Assembly (NCBI RefSeq): GCF_036250675.1
Contig: NZ_CP109592.1
Location: 6,014,001-6,078,000 of the forward strand
Origin: Streptomyces sp. NBC_01689
GTDB taxonomy: Bacteria > Actinomycetota > Actinomycetes > Streptomycetales > Streptomycetaceae
Length of the DNA: 64,000 bases
Direction of reading: 5' to 3'
The notes beneath the pieces are model-generated. The model did no database searches. It had not been told where the DNA came from and saw nothing but the letters and a program-made list of their open reading frames with translations. A program made the translations under genes and the position numbers. Position 1 is the first letter of the stretch. Every line of letters starts with the position of its first letter. Of the stretch, positions 8,597 to 17,223 are shown one piece after another.

Positions 8597-9541
8597 ATGA
8601 CCACGCAGGAGGCCGTGGCCGGACGGGCGCCGGTCACCGGACGGGCCCCGGCCCGGCGCCGGCGCAGCGGCGCGGGCCCGACGCCCTGGCTGTATCTCGC
8701 CCCCGCCCTCGTCGTGCTCGGCGGGCTGCTCGTCTACCCCGTCTACCAGCTCGGCCTGATCTCCCTCCTGCGCTACACCCAGGCGCAGGTCAGCGGGGGC
8801 GAGCCGACCGCCTTCGAGGGGTTCGGCAACTACTCGGCGCTCTTCGCCGACGACCAGTTCTGGCAGGTGCTGGGCGCCACCCTGGTCTTCGCGGCGGCCT
8901 GCGTGGTCTCCACGCTGGCCGTCGGCTGCGCGCTCGCGGTGCTCCTCACCCGGGTGCGGGCCCTGCCCCGGCTGGCGCTGATGCTGGCCGCGCTGGGTGC
9001 CTGGGCGACCCCGGCGGTCACCGGCTCCACCGTCTGGCTGTTCCTCTTCGACCCCGACTTCGGTCCGGTCGACCGGATGCTCGGCCTCGGGGACCACTCC
9101 TGGACGTACGGCCGCTACAGCGCCTTCGCCCTGGTCCTGCTCGAAGTGGTCTGGTGCTCCTTCCCGTTCGTGATGGTGACGGTGTACGCGGGGATCCGCG
9201 CCGTACCGGCCGAGGTGCTGGAGGCGGCCGCGCTGGACGGTGCCTCGCAGTGGCGGATCTGGCGGTCGGTGCTCGCGCCGATGCTCCGGCCGATCCTGGT
9301 GGTCGTCACCATCCAGTCGGTCATCTGGGACTTCAAGGTCTTCACGCAGATCTACGTGATGACGAACGGAGGCGGCATCGCCGGACAGAACCTGGTCCTG
9401 AACGTCTACGCCTACCAGAAGGCGTTCGCCTCCTCGCAGTACGGCCTCGGCTCGGCGATCGGGGTGGTCATGCTGGTGATCCTGCTGGCGGTCACCCTCG
9501 TGTACCTGAGACTGCTGCGCAGGCAGGGGGAGGAACTGTGA
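8597..9541 (+). CDS. Sugar ABC transporter permease (MalF-like)
   Basis: The 314-residue inner-membrane protein has a short basic N-terminus followed by about six hydrophobic segments, starting at LYLAPALVVLGGLLVYPVY. The cytoplasmic EAA loop that contacts the ATPase is present as VLEAAALDGASQWRIW. The start lies 4 bp after the binding-protein stop and the end overlaps the next permease by 4 bp, so the three are translationally linked. It belongs to the family of MalF/DasB permeases. No unusual residues are seen. Confidence 0.9.
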   Translation: MTTQEAVAGRAPVTGRAPARRRRSGAGPTPWLYLAPALVVLGGLLVYPVYQLGLISLLRYTQAQVSGGEPTAFEGFGNYSALFADDQFWQVLGATLVFAAACVVSTLAVGCALAVLLTRVRALPRLALMLAALGAWATPAVTGSTVWLFLFDPDFGPVDRMLGLGDHSWTYGRYSAFALVLLEVVWCSFPFVMVTVYAGIRAVPAEVLEAAALDGASQWRIWRSVLAPMLRPILVVVTIQSVIWDFKVFTQIYVMTNGGGIAGQNLVLNVYAYQKAFASSQYGLGSAIGVVMLVILLAVTLVYLRLLRRQGEEL

Positions 9542-10383
9542 GCATTCCGCGCATCGCCGTGCGCCGGCCGGGGCGGCTCGCCGCGGAGGCGTCCGCGCTG
9601 CTGATCGCCGTGGTCGTGGCCTTCCCCCTCTTCTGGATGGTGCTCAGCGCCTTCAAGCCGGCCGGTGAGATCGAGTCCACCGAGCCCCGGCCCTGGACGC
9701 TTTCGCCCTCCCTGGATTCCTTCCGACGGGTGTTCGGACAGCGGGAATTCGGCCGCTACTTCCTCAACAGCGTCGTGGTGGCGGGCTCGGTGGTCGTCGT
9801 CTCGGCGCTGATCGCGTTTCTCGCGGCGACGGCCGTGACGCGATTCCGGTTCCGTTTCCGGACCACCCTGTTGATCATGTTCCTGGTCGCCCAGATGGTG
9901 CCCGTGGAGGCGCTGACGATCCCCCTGTTCTTCCTCATGCGGGACTTCGGACAGCTGAACACACTGGGCTCCCTGATCCTGCCCCACATCGCCTTCTCGC
10001 TGCCCTTCGCGATCTGGATGCTGCGGGGTTTCGTGAAGGCCGTACCGGCGGCGCTGGAGGAGGCCGCGTACATAGACGGAGCGAGCCGTGCGCGATTCCT
10101 CTGGCAGATCCTTTTCCCGCTCGTCCTCCCGGGACTGGTGGCCACGAGTGTCTTTTCCTTCATCTCGGCCTGGAACGACTTCCTGTTCGCCAAGTCCTTC
10201 ATCATCAGCGACACCTCGCAGTCCACCCTGCCGATGGCCCTGCTCGTCTTCTACAAGCCCGACGAGCCCGACTGGGGCGGCGTGATGGCGGCCTCCACGG
10301 TGATGACGATTCCCGTGCTGATCTTCTTCGTACTCGTACAGCGACGACTGGTCTCCGGCCTCGGCGGAGCGGTGAAGGACTGA
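9538..10383 (+). CDS. Sugar ABC transporter permease (MalG-like)
   Basis: This 281-residue permease starts with GTG overlapping the preceding stop (GTGA). It has about six membrane segments, the typical AFPLFWMVLSAFKP opening, an EAA loop (LEEAAYIDGASRARFLW) and the family-conserved FISAWNDFLFAKSF. It pairs with the upstream MalF-like subunit to form the translocation pore. The reading frame can be extended far upstream, but that extension is the antisense-like shadow of the first permease gene, so the GTG start is preferred. The gene ends only 7 bp before the hexosaminidase, supporting a four-gene operon. Confidence 0.9.
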   Translation: MSIPRIAVRRPGRLAAEASALLIAVVVAFPLFWMVLSAFKPAGEIESTEPRPWTLSPSLDSFRRVFGQREFGRYFLNSVVVAGSVVVVSALIAFLAATAVTRFRFRFRTTLLIMFLVAQMVPVEALTIPLFFLMRDFGQLNTLGSLILPHIAFSLPFAIWMLRGFVKAVPAALEEAAYIDGASRARFLWQILFPLVLPGLVATSVFSFISAWNDFLFAKSFIISDTSQSTLPMALLVFYKPDEPDWGGVMAASTVMTIPVLIFFVLVQRRLVSGLGGAVKD

Positions 10384-10390
10384 TGGACTG

Positions 10391-12055
10391 ATGGACACGA
10401 CGGATTCCGCGCTGATTCCGGCGCCGTGCGCCGAGCGGCGCGTTCCCGGTGCGGACGGCTTCGTCATCGGCGAGGCCACCGTGATCGACGCGGGCCCGGG
10501 CACGGAGGGGGTCGCGCGCTGGCTGCGGGCCACCCTCGGCGCCGTGACGGGGTTCGCGCTGGCACCCGGGACGGGGGAGGGTCGCGAGGTGATCCGCCTG
10601 CGTATCGGCCCGCCGGGCGCGGACCACGCCGGCCCCGAGGGCTACCGGCTGGAGGTCGCCGCGGACGCCGTCACCCTCCACGGCGGCGGCCCGGCCGGTG
10701 TCTTCTGGGGAGCGCAGACGCTGCGCCAGCTGCTCGGCCCCGACGCCTTCCGGCGCGCCGGCCTCACGCCCGGCAGGCGCTGGACCGTGCCCGCGGGCCT
10801 CGTGGAGGACACCCCGCGATTCCCCTGGCGCGGCCTCATGCTCGACGTGTCCCGGCATTTCATGCCGAAGGAAGGCGTCCTGCGGTACCTCGACCTGCTG
10901 GCCGCGCACAAACTCAACGTCTTCCACTTCCATCTCACCGACGACCAAGGGTGGCGTGTTCAGATCAATCGCTTCCCGAGGCTGACCGAGGTCGGATCCT
11001 GGCGGGCGCGCACGAAATTCGGCCACCGCGCCTCGCCGCTGTGGGAGGAGAAGCCGCACGGAGGCTTCTACACCCAGGACGACATCCGCGAGATCGTCGC
11101 GTACGCGGCCGAGCGGCATATCAGTGTCGTGCCCGAGATCGACATCCCGGGACACTCGCAGGCGGCCATCGCCGCCTATCCGGAACTGGGCAACTCCGAC
11201 GTCGTCGACACCGCCTCCCTGACCGTCTGGGACTCCTGGGGCGTCTCCAGGAACGTACTCGCCCCCACCGACGACACCCTGCGCTTCTACGAGGGGGTGT
11301 TCGAGGAACTCCTCGGCCTGTTCCCGGCGGACGCCGGGCCCTTCTCGCACTTCTTCCACATCGGCGGCGACGAGTGCGCCAAGGACCAGTGGGAGCGGTC
11401 GCCGGCCGTGCAGGCGCGTATCGGGGAACTGGGTCTCGCGGACGAGGACGAGTTGCAGTCCTGGTTCGTCCGGCATTTCGACAACTGGCTGTCCGCACGC
11501 GGCCGTCGGCTGATCGGCTGGGACGAGATCCTGCAGGGCGGTCTCGCGGACGGCGCGGCGGTCTCCTCCTGGCGCGGGTACCAGGGCGGCGTCACGGCCG
11601 CCCGGGCGGGCCACGACGTCGTCATGTGCCCCGAGCAGCAGGTGTACTTGGACTACCGCCAGGACGCCGGCCAGGACGAACCGGTGCCCATCGCCTATGT
11701 CCGCACCCTGGAGGACGTCTACCGCTTCGAGCCCGTTCCGTCCGAGCTCACCGAGGCGGAGGCACGGCATGTGCTGGGCACTCAGGCCAACGTGTGGACC
11801 GAGGTGATGGAGGACCCCGCGCGCGTGGACTACCAGGTCTTCCCCCGCCTCGCGGCCCTCGCCGAGGTCGCCTGGAGCGCGCTCCCGGCCCCCGCCGAGC
11901 GCGACTTCGCCGGCTTCGAGCGGCGGATGGCCGTCCACTACGGGCGACTTGACGCCCTGGGAGTGGCCTACCGGCCGCCCGGAGGTCCCCTCCCGTGGCA
12001 GAAGCGCCCGGGTGTGCTCGGACGCCCGATCGAGGGGGCGCCCCCGAACGTGTGA
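10391..12055 (+). CDS. GH20 beta-N-acetylhexosaminidase, predicted cytoplasmic
   Basis: This 554-residue glycoside hydrolase family 20 enzyme removes terminal GlcNAc or GalNAc by substrate-assisted catalysis. A GH20b-type N-terminal domain (about residues 1-140) precedes the barrel, which begins at PRFPWRGLMLDVSRHFMP. The motif FHIGGDECAKDQW places the catalytic Asp-Glu pair at about residues 327-328. KLNVFHFHLTDDQGW and VPEIDIPGHSQAA are also family hallmarks. No signal peptide or lipobox is visible, so it should act on sugar imported by the ABC transporter encoded immediately upstream, feeding GlcNAc into metabolism. A 9-bp-stem hairpin follows its stop. Confidence 0.92.
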   Translation: MDTTDSALIPAPCAERRVPGADGFVIGEATVIDAGPGTEGVARWLRATLGAVTGFALAPGTGEGREVIRLRIGPPGADHAGPEGYRLEVAADAVTLHGGGPAGVFWGAQTLRQLLGPDAFRRAGLTPGRRWTVPAGLVEDTPRFPWRGLMLDVSRHFMPKEGVLRYLDLLAAHKLNVFHFHLTDDQGWRVQINRFPRLTEVGSWRARTKFGHRASPLWEEKPHGGFYTQDDIREIVAYAAERHISVVPEIDIPGHSQAAIAAYPELGNSDVVDTASLTVWDSWGVSRNVLAPTDDTLRFYEGVFEELLGLFPADAGPFSHFFHIGGDECAKDQWERSPAVQARIGELGLADEDELQSWFVRHFDNWLSARGRRLIGWDEILQGGLADGAAVSSWRGYQGGVTAARAGHDVVMCPEQQVYLDYRQDAGQDEPVPIAYVRTLEDVYRFEPVPSELTEAEARHVLGTQANVWTEVMEDPARVDYQVFPRLAALAEVAWSALPAPAERDFAGFERRMAVHYGRLDALGVAYRPPGGPLPWQKRPGVLGRPIEGAPPNV

Positions 12056-12058
12056 GGC

Positions 12059-12085
12059 GGGTCCCGGGCGGCGTGTCCGGGACCC
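12059..12085 (+). terminator. Hairpin terminator after the hexosaminidase operon
   Basis: A perfect 9-bp stem (12059-12067 with 12077-12085) begins 4 bp after the GH20 stop codon. Confidence 0.6.
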
Positions 12086-12336
12086 CCGGCCGCCCCGAGG
12101 GGGCCCGACGAGGAAAAAGGCCCCCAAGGCTCACCGAAGAGTGGCAATGCGCACTGACCGGCGATGCCGTACGAAAACGGACCATCTCCCAGGTGAGGGG
12201 GGCGAATGCCTCCTAGCGGACCCCCGCGTCGGGGGCCGGGGAAGATGTGCCAGAGTTGCCACGTCCGCCCTGTCAGCACGTACCGTACGCGCAACACGGG
12301 TGGGACCAGGTGGGGCAGCGGGAAGGGGCAGCCGGT
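12086..12336 (+). other. Gap upstream of the molybdenum hydroxylase operon
   Basis: This stretch shows no supported gene. It should contain the promoter of the three-subunit dehydrogenase. A GGAAGGGG ribosome-binding sequence lies at about 12321-12328. Confidence 0.35.
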
Positions 12337-13230
12337 TTGACCACGCACGCACCGCAGGCGGCGCAGGCCGTGACGCTGCCCGTCTCGCTGGACGAGGCAG
12401 TGGCGGCACTGACCGCCATGCCCGCCGCCGTCCCGGTGGCCGGCGGCACCGACCTCATGGCCGCCGTCAACTCCGGCCAGCTGCGGCCCGCCGCCCTCGT
12501 CGGCCTCGGCCGGATCAGCGAGATCCGCGGCTGGCAGTACCAGGACGGCCACGCGCTGCTCGGCGCCGGCCTCACCCACGCCCGCATGGGGCGTCCCGAC
12601 TTCGCCGCCCTCATCCCCGCGCTGGCCGCCGCCGCGCGCGCCGCGGGGCCGCCACAGATCCGCAACGCGGGCACCCTTGGCGGCAACATCGCCTCGGCGG
12701 CGCCCACCGGCGACGCGCTGCCCGTGCTGGCCGCCCTGGAGGCCACCCTGGTCATCGCGGGCCAGGGCGGGTCCCGCCGGGAGATCCCGGTGTCGCACCT
12801 GCTCGCCGGGATGGAGATGCTCCGCGGCGGTGAACTCATCGGCTACGTCCGCGTTCCGCTGCTGCACGCGCCGCAGGTCTTCCTGAAGGCGACCGGACGC
12901 ACCGGTCCCGGGCGGGCGATCGCGTCCGTCGCGCTGGTCCTCGACCCGGCCCGGCGGGGCGTGCGCTGCGCCGTCGGCGCCATAGCGCCGATGCCGCTGC
13001 GTCCCCTGGACGCGGAGGCATGGGTCGCCCAGCTGATCGACTGGGACAACAACCGCGCGATCGTGCCGGAGGCGCTCACCGCGTTCGGCGAGTACGTCGC
13101 CGCCGCCTGCATCCCCGACCCGGTCCCGGCCGAGGACGGCTCCGTACCACCGCTTCCGCCCGCCGTACTGCATCTGCGCCGCACCGTCGCCGCGCTGGCC
13201 CGACGAGCACTGGGGAGGGCACTGTCGTGA
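12337..13230 (+). CDS. Molybdenum hydroxylase FAD-binding subunit (xanthine dehydrogenase family)
   Basis: This is the 297-residue FAD subunit of an XDH/CoxM-type enzyme. VAGGTDLMAAV binds the pyrophosphate of FAD, and IRNAGTLGGNIASAAPTGD is the second conserved FAD motif. It passes electrons from the 2Fe-2S clusters to an acceptor. I chose the TTG at 12337 because GGAAGGGG stands 8 bases upstream and homology starts nearby; earlier ATG/GTG codons in frame would add about 30 unrelated residues. The gene overlaps the next subunit by 4 bp. The physiological substrate of the complex is not shown by sequence. Confidence in the family is high and in the exact start moderate. Confidence 0.85.
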   Translation: MTTHAPQAAQAVTLPVSLDEAVAALTAMPAAVPVAGGTDLMAAVNSGQLRPAALVGLGRISEIRGWQYQDGHALLGAGLTHARMGRPDFAALIPALAAAARAAGPPQIRNAGTLGGNIASAAPTGDALPVLAALEATLVIAGQGGSRREIPVSHLLAGMEMLRGGELIGYVRVPLLHAPQVFLKATGRTGPGRAIASVALVLDPARRGVRCAVGAIAPMPLRPLDAEAWVAQLIDWDNNRAIVPEALTAFGEYVAAACIPDPVPAEDGSVPPLPPAVLHLRRTVAALARRALGRALS

Positions 13231-14756
13231 CCGACGACCAGCACGAAGAGGGCGCCCCGCAGGGCAGGGGCCGCTGGGACCCCCTCCCGCAGGGCGACTA
13301 CGACGACGGCGCCACCGCGTTCGTCAAGCTCCCCGAGGGGGGCATCGAGGCCCTGCTCGCCGAACGGGACCGCAACAGCCCGCTCGCGGCGCCCGGGCAC
13401 GGCTACGTGCCCCCGGAGATCGCCGCGGCGCCCCCGTCGCAGGACCAGGGCGGCACGGACGCGTGGGGCGCGCAGGCCGAGCCGGCCGGGTGGCCCGGAC
13501 AGGACACCGCGCGGCAGGACACCGGACAGCACCGGACCGGCCACGACGGGTTCTCGTACCACCCGGGCGCCACCGGCCAGTGGGACTTCGGGGAGGCGGC
13601 CCGGGAGGGCGCGGCCGGCGGTCACCGCGCGGGCGACGCGGCCGGGCACGACGTCACCGGGCAGTGGTCGATCCCGGTCGCCGGAGGCGATCTTCCGGAC
13701 GAATCGGGCGAGTTCACCACCTCGGCGCTCGTCGAGCAGTGGGGCGGCACCCCGCCCGCCACGCTCCCCGGCGGCGCGTCCGCGCCCTGGGCGACGACGG
13801 AGACCATCGGGGAACCCTGGTCGGCCGCACCGCCGGCCGCTCCTGAGGCCGCTGGGGCCCCCGGGACGGCCGCCCGGCAGGAGTCCGCCGCTTCGCCCCC
13901 CGAGGCCGTCCAGCACGCCGTGGAACGCGCTCACGAGACCTCCGGGCCGGTCACCGGACCCCCGGCGGCCGAGGGTGACCCGGCCACGTCCCCCGACGCG
14001 CGGGAAACCGGCCCCGTCTCCGGCGACGACGACCCCGCGGCCGCCGACGCGGAAGCCGCCGCCCTCGAAGCCGCCGACGAGCCCGTCGGCGCGCTGACGG
14101 CCCACGACGACCACCCCCTCGCCTCGTACGTCCTGCGCGTCAACGGCACCGACCGCCCGGTGACCGACGCCTGGATCGGCGAGTCGCTGCTCTACGTACT
14201 GCGCGAGCGGCTCGGCCTCGCGGGCGCCAAGGACGGCTGCTCGCAGGGCGAGTGCGGCGCCTGCAACGTGCAGGTGGACGGGCGCCTCGTGGCGTCCTGC
14301 CTGGTGCCCGGCGTCACCGCCGCCGGCAGCGAGGTGCGCACCGTGGAGGGCCTGGCCGCCGACGGCCGGCCCTCGGACGTGCAGCGCGCGCTGGCCAAGT
14401 GCGGCGCGGTGCAGTGCGGTTTCTGCGTACCGGGCATGGCCATGACCGTGCACGACCTCCTGGAGGGCAACCCCGCCCCCACCGAACTGGAGGCACGCCA
14501 GGCACTCTGCGGCAACCTGTGCCGCTGCTCCGGCTACCGGGGGGTCCTGGACGCGGTGCGCGAGGTCGTCGCCGAACGCGAGGCGCACAGCGCCGCCGCC
14601 GCGGAGTCCGCGCCGGACACCGACGAACCACGCATCCCGCACCAGGCGGGCCCCGGCGCCGGGGGAGTCAACCCGTCGGCGTACGAGGACCCCGCCGCGT
14701 ACGACGGCCGGACGCCGTACGAGCAGCCCTACGGCCAGGACGGAGGCCAGTCGTGA
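13227..14756 (+). CDS. Molybdenum hydroxylase 2Fe-2S subunit with ~290-residue disordered N-terminal extension
   Basis: The C-terminal part (about residues 295-455) is an ordinary two-cluster iron-sulfur subunit. A plant-ferredoxin-type site, GCSQGECGACNV with a later C, is followed by the helical-bundle site GFCVPGM and CGNLCRCSGYRG. Such proteins are normally about 160-200 residues, but this one has 509. The first 290 residues are low-complexity Pro/Gly/Ala/Glu-rich sequence with repeated phrases such as ATGQWDF and VTGQWSIP, and the C-terminus ends in another disordered tail (PYEQPYGQDGGQS). The start is GTG 13227, overlapping the upstream stop. The extension runs through the translationally coupled frame with codon usage like its neighbours, so it is not a mis-called start. 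Its function is unknown. Confidence 0.87.
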   Translation: MTDDQHEEGAPQGRGRWDPLPQGDYDDGATAFVKLPEGGIEALLAERDRNSPLAAPGHGYVPPEIAAAPPSQDQGGTDAWGAQAEPAGWPGQDTARQDTGQHRTGHDGFSYHPGATGQWDFGEAAREGAAGGHRAGDAAGHDVTGQWSIPVAGGDLPDESGEFTTSALVEQWGGTPPATLPGGASAPWATTETIGEPWSAAPPAAPEAAGAPGTAARQESAASPPEAVQHAVERAHETSGPVTGPPAAEGDPATSPDARETGPVSGDDDPAAADAEAAALEAADEPVGALTAHDDHPLASYVLRVNGTDRPVTDAWIGESLLYVLRERLGLAGAKDGCSQGECGACNVQVDGRLVASCLVPGVTAAGSEVRTVEGLAADGRPSDVQRALAKCGAVQCGFCVPGMAMTVHDLLEGNPAPTELEARQALCGNLCRCSGYRGVLDAVREVVAEREAHSAAAAESAPDTDEPRIPHQAGPGAGGVNPSAYEDPAAYDGRTPYEQPYGQDGGQS

Positions 14757-17059
14757 GCAACGAGACCGTGACAGCGGCCGCCACGGCGACCGGGACCGGA
14801 CCCGAGCCGCTGCCGCACGGGCTCGGCGTGTCGCTGCCCGCCGCGGAGGCCCGCGCCAAGACCGAGGGCACCTTCCCGTACGCGGCCGACCTGTGGGCCG
14901 AGGGACTCCTCTGGGCGGCCGTCCTCAGGTCGCCCCACCCGCACGCGCGCATTTTGTCGATCGACACCACCCACGCGCGCGAGATGCCCGGCGTGCGCGC
15001 CGTCGTCACCCACGAGGACGTGCCCGGCACCGCCCTGCACGGCCGCGGCAGAGCCGACCGCCCCGTCTTCGCGTCCGACGTCGTGCGCCACCACGGCGAG
15101 CCCATCGCCGCCGTCGCCGCCGACCACCCCGACACCGCCCGGATGGCCGCCGCCGCCGTCATCGTCGAGTACGAGGTGCTCGACCCGGTCACCGACCCGG
15201 AGCAGGCCTTCGAGGCCGAACCGCTGCACCCCGACGGCAACCTGATCCGGCACATCCCGCTGCGCCACGGCGACCCCGACGCCGCGGGCGAGATCGTCGT
15301 CGAGGGCCTCTACCGCATCGGCCGCCAGGACCCGGCCCCGATCGGCGCGGAGGCCGGCCTCGCCGTGCCGCGCCCCGACGGCGGCGTGGAGCTCTACATC
15401 GCCTCCACCGACCCGCACACCGACCGCGACGCCGCCGCCGCCTGCTACGGCCTGGAGGCCGAGCGCGTGAAGGTCGTCGTCACCGGGGTGCCCGGCGCCA
15501 CCGCGGACCGCGAGGACCAGGGCTTCCAGCTCCCGCTGGGACTGCTGGCCCTCAAGACCGGCTGCCCGGTGAAACTCACCGCTACGCGCGAGGAGTCCTT
15601 CCTCGGCCACGCCCACCGCCACCCCACGCTGCTGCGCTACCGCCACCACGCGGACGGCGACGGCAAGCTGGTGAAGGTCGAGGCGCAGATCCTGCTCGAC
15701 GCGGGCGCCTACGCGGACACCTCCTCGGAGTCCCTGGCCGCCGCCGTCTCCTTCGCCTGCGGCCCCTACGTCGTCCCGAACGCCTTCATCGAGGGCTGGG
15801 CCGTACGCACCAACAACCCGCCCTCCGGCCATGTCCGCGGCGAGGGCGCCATGCAGGTCTGCGCCGCCTACGAGGCGCAGATGGACAAGCTCGCGAAGAA
15901 GCTCGGCGTGGACCCGGCGGAGCTGCGCCTGCGCAACGCCATGGCGACCGGTGACGTGCTGCCGACCGGCCAGACGGTGACGTGCCCCGCCCCTGTCGCG
16001 GAACTCCTCCAGGCCGTACGGGACTTCCCGCTCCCCGCGCTTCCCAAGGACACCCCCGAGGACGAGTGGCTGCTCCCGGGCGGTCCGGAGGGCGCGGGCG
16101 AGCCCGGCGCCGTGCGCCGCGGCGTCGGCTACGGCCTCGGCATGGTCCACATGCTCGGCGCGGAGGGCGCGGACGAGGTCTCCACGGCCACGGTCAAGGT
16201 CCACGACGGCGTGGCCACCGTGCTCTGCGCGGCCGTCGAGACCGGCCAGGGCTTCACCACGCTGGCCCGGCAGATCGTCCAGGAGACGCTCGGCATCGAC
16301 GAGGTGCACGTGGCACCGGTCGACACCGACCAGCCGCCCGCCGGCCCCAGCTGCCGAGGACGTCACACCTGGGTGTCGGGCGGCGCGGTCGAACGCGCGG
16401 CGAAGATGGTCCGTACGCAGCTGCTGCAGCCCCTCGCGCACAAGTTCGGGATGTCCACCGAGCTGCTCCAGATCACCGACGGCAAGATCACGTCGTACGA
16501 CGGTGTGCTCTCCACGACCGTCACCGAGGCGATGGACGGCAAGGAGCTGTGGGCCACCGCGCAGTGCCGCCCGCACCCGACCGAGCCGCTGGACGAGGCG
16601 GGGCAGGGCGACGCCTTCGTGGGCCTCGCGTTCTGCGCGATCCGCGCGGTGGTGGACGTGGACATCGAACTGGGCTCGGTACGGGTCGTCGAACTCGCGC
16701 TCGCCCAGGACGTCGGCCGGATCCTCAACCCGGCGCAGCTCACGGCGCGGATCGAGGCCGGTGTCACGCAGGGCGTCGGCGCGGCGCTCACCGAGAACCT
16801 GCGCACCGCGCGCGGCCTGGTCCGCCACCCCGACCTGACCGGCTACGCCCTGCCGACAGCCCTGGACGCGCCCGACATCCGCATCGTCAAGCTCGTCGAG
16901 GAGCGGGACGTCGTCGCGCCCTTCGGCGCGAAGGCGGTCAGCGCGGTGCCGGTCGTCACCTCACCGGCGGCTGTCGCGTCCGCCGTCCGCGCGGCGACCG
17001 GGCGCCCGGTCAACCGCCTCCCGATCCGCCCGCAGGCCGCCGTGGTGACCACCGCATGA
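14753..17059 (+). CDS. Molybdenum hydroxylase molybdopterin-binding large subunit
   Basis: This 768-residue catalytic subunit belongs to the xanthine dehydrogenase/CO dehydrogenase superfamily. It contains the hammerhead domain (KTEGTFPYAADLWAEGLLWAAVLRSPHPHARI) and then the molybdopterin-binding repeats, including TATREESFLGHAHRHPT and HVRGEGAMQ. The position of the usual GxGE motif, whose glutamate is the catalytic base, reads GAKAVSA, so that residue appears to be replaced. The start GTG 14753 overlaps the iron-sulfur subunit stop. A miniprotein gene overlaps its own stop by 4 bp. The complex is a hydroxylase by fold, but the altered motif leaves its reaction open. Confidence 0.87.
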   Translation: MSNETVTAAATATGTGPEPLPHGLGVSLPAAEARAKTEGTFPYAADLWAEGLLWAAVLRSPHPHARILSIDTTHAREMPGVRAVVTHEDVPGTALHGRGRADRPVFASDVVRHHGEPIAAVAADHPDTARMAAAAVIVEYEVLDPVTDPEQAFEAEPLHPDGNLIRHIPLRHGDPDAAGEIVVEGLYRIGRQDPAPIGAEAGLAVPRPDGGVELYIASTDPHTDRDAAAACYGLEAERVKVVVTGVPGATADREDQGFQLPLGLLALKTGCPVKLTATREESFLGHAHRHPTLLRYRHHADGDGKLVKVEAQILLDAGAYADTSSESLAAAVSFACGPYVVPNAFIEGWAVRTNNPPSGHVRGEGAMQVCAAYEAQMDKLAKKLGVDPAELRLRNAMATGDVLPTGQTVTCPAPVAELLQAVRDFPLPALPKDTPEDEWLLPGGPEGAGEPGAVRRGVGYGLGMVHMLGAEGADEVSTATVKVHDGVATVLCAAVETGQGFTTLARQIVQETLGIDEVHVAPVDTDQPPAGPSCRGRHTWVSGGAVERAAKMVRTQLLQPLAHKFGMSTELLQITDGKITSYDGVLSTTVTEAMDGKELWATAQCRPHPTEPLDEAGQGDAFVGLAFCAIRAVVDVDIELGSVRVVELALAQDVGRILNPAQLTARIEAGVTQGVGAALTENLRTARGLVRHPDLTGYALPTALDAPDIRIVKLVEERDVVAPFGAKAVSAVPVVTSPAAVASAVRAATGRPVNRLPIRPQAAVVTTA

Positions 17060-17223
17060 CCGCGTCGGGGCCCCCGGAGCAGGAACCCCGGCAGCCGCGG
17101 GACGGCGAGGGGGACCTGCCGCGCTTCGAGCCGCCGCCGAGTGTCGGCAAGCTGATGATCTGGGTGCTGCTGTTCTTCGTGGCGGCGCTGGCGGTCGTAC
17201 TGGGCGGCGTGTACTTCACCTGA
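17056..17223 (+). CDS. 55-residue single-pass membrane miniprotein coupled to the molybdenum hydroxylase
   Basis: An ATG at 17056 overlaps the large-subunit stop (ATGA) and opens a frame for 55 residues. The N-terminal 30 residues are acidic and Pro-rich (PEQEPRQPRDGEGDLP), followed by one clear transmembrane helix (LMIWVLLFFVAALAVVLGGVYF) at the C-terminus. Its size keeps it out of most automatic calls, but the tight overlap and the membrane helix argue that it is real. It may tether the soluble dehydrogenase to the membrane or to the quinone pool; this is inference from context only. I do not recognise a named family. Confidence 0.65.
   Translation: MTASGPPEQEPRQPRDGEGDLPRFEPPPSVGKLMIWVLLFFVAALAVVLGGVYFT

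Noticed and set aside
10205..12127. 640-codon minus-strand frame opposite the hexosaminidase
   Set aside because: No start-associated ribosome-binding site and no recognisable domains; GH20 motifs on the plus strand settle the coding strand.
13020..13226. Upstream extension of the 2Fe-2S subunit reading frame
   Set aside because: This in-frame stretch overlaps the FAD subunit and translates into Arg-rich sequence typical of a shadow frame. The GTG at 13227 with a 4-bp overlap is the natural start.
14729..16828. Long minus-strand open frame opposite the molybdopterin subunit
   Set aside because: It is the mirror of a high-GC gene; its translation is Gly/Arg/Val-rich with no domain, and the plus-strand gene has clear motifs.
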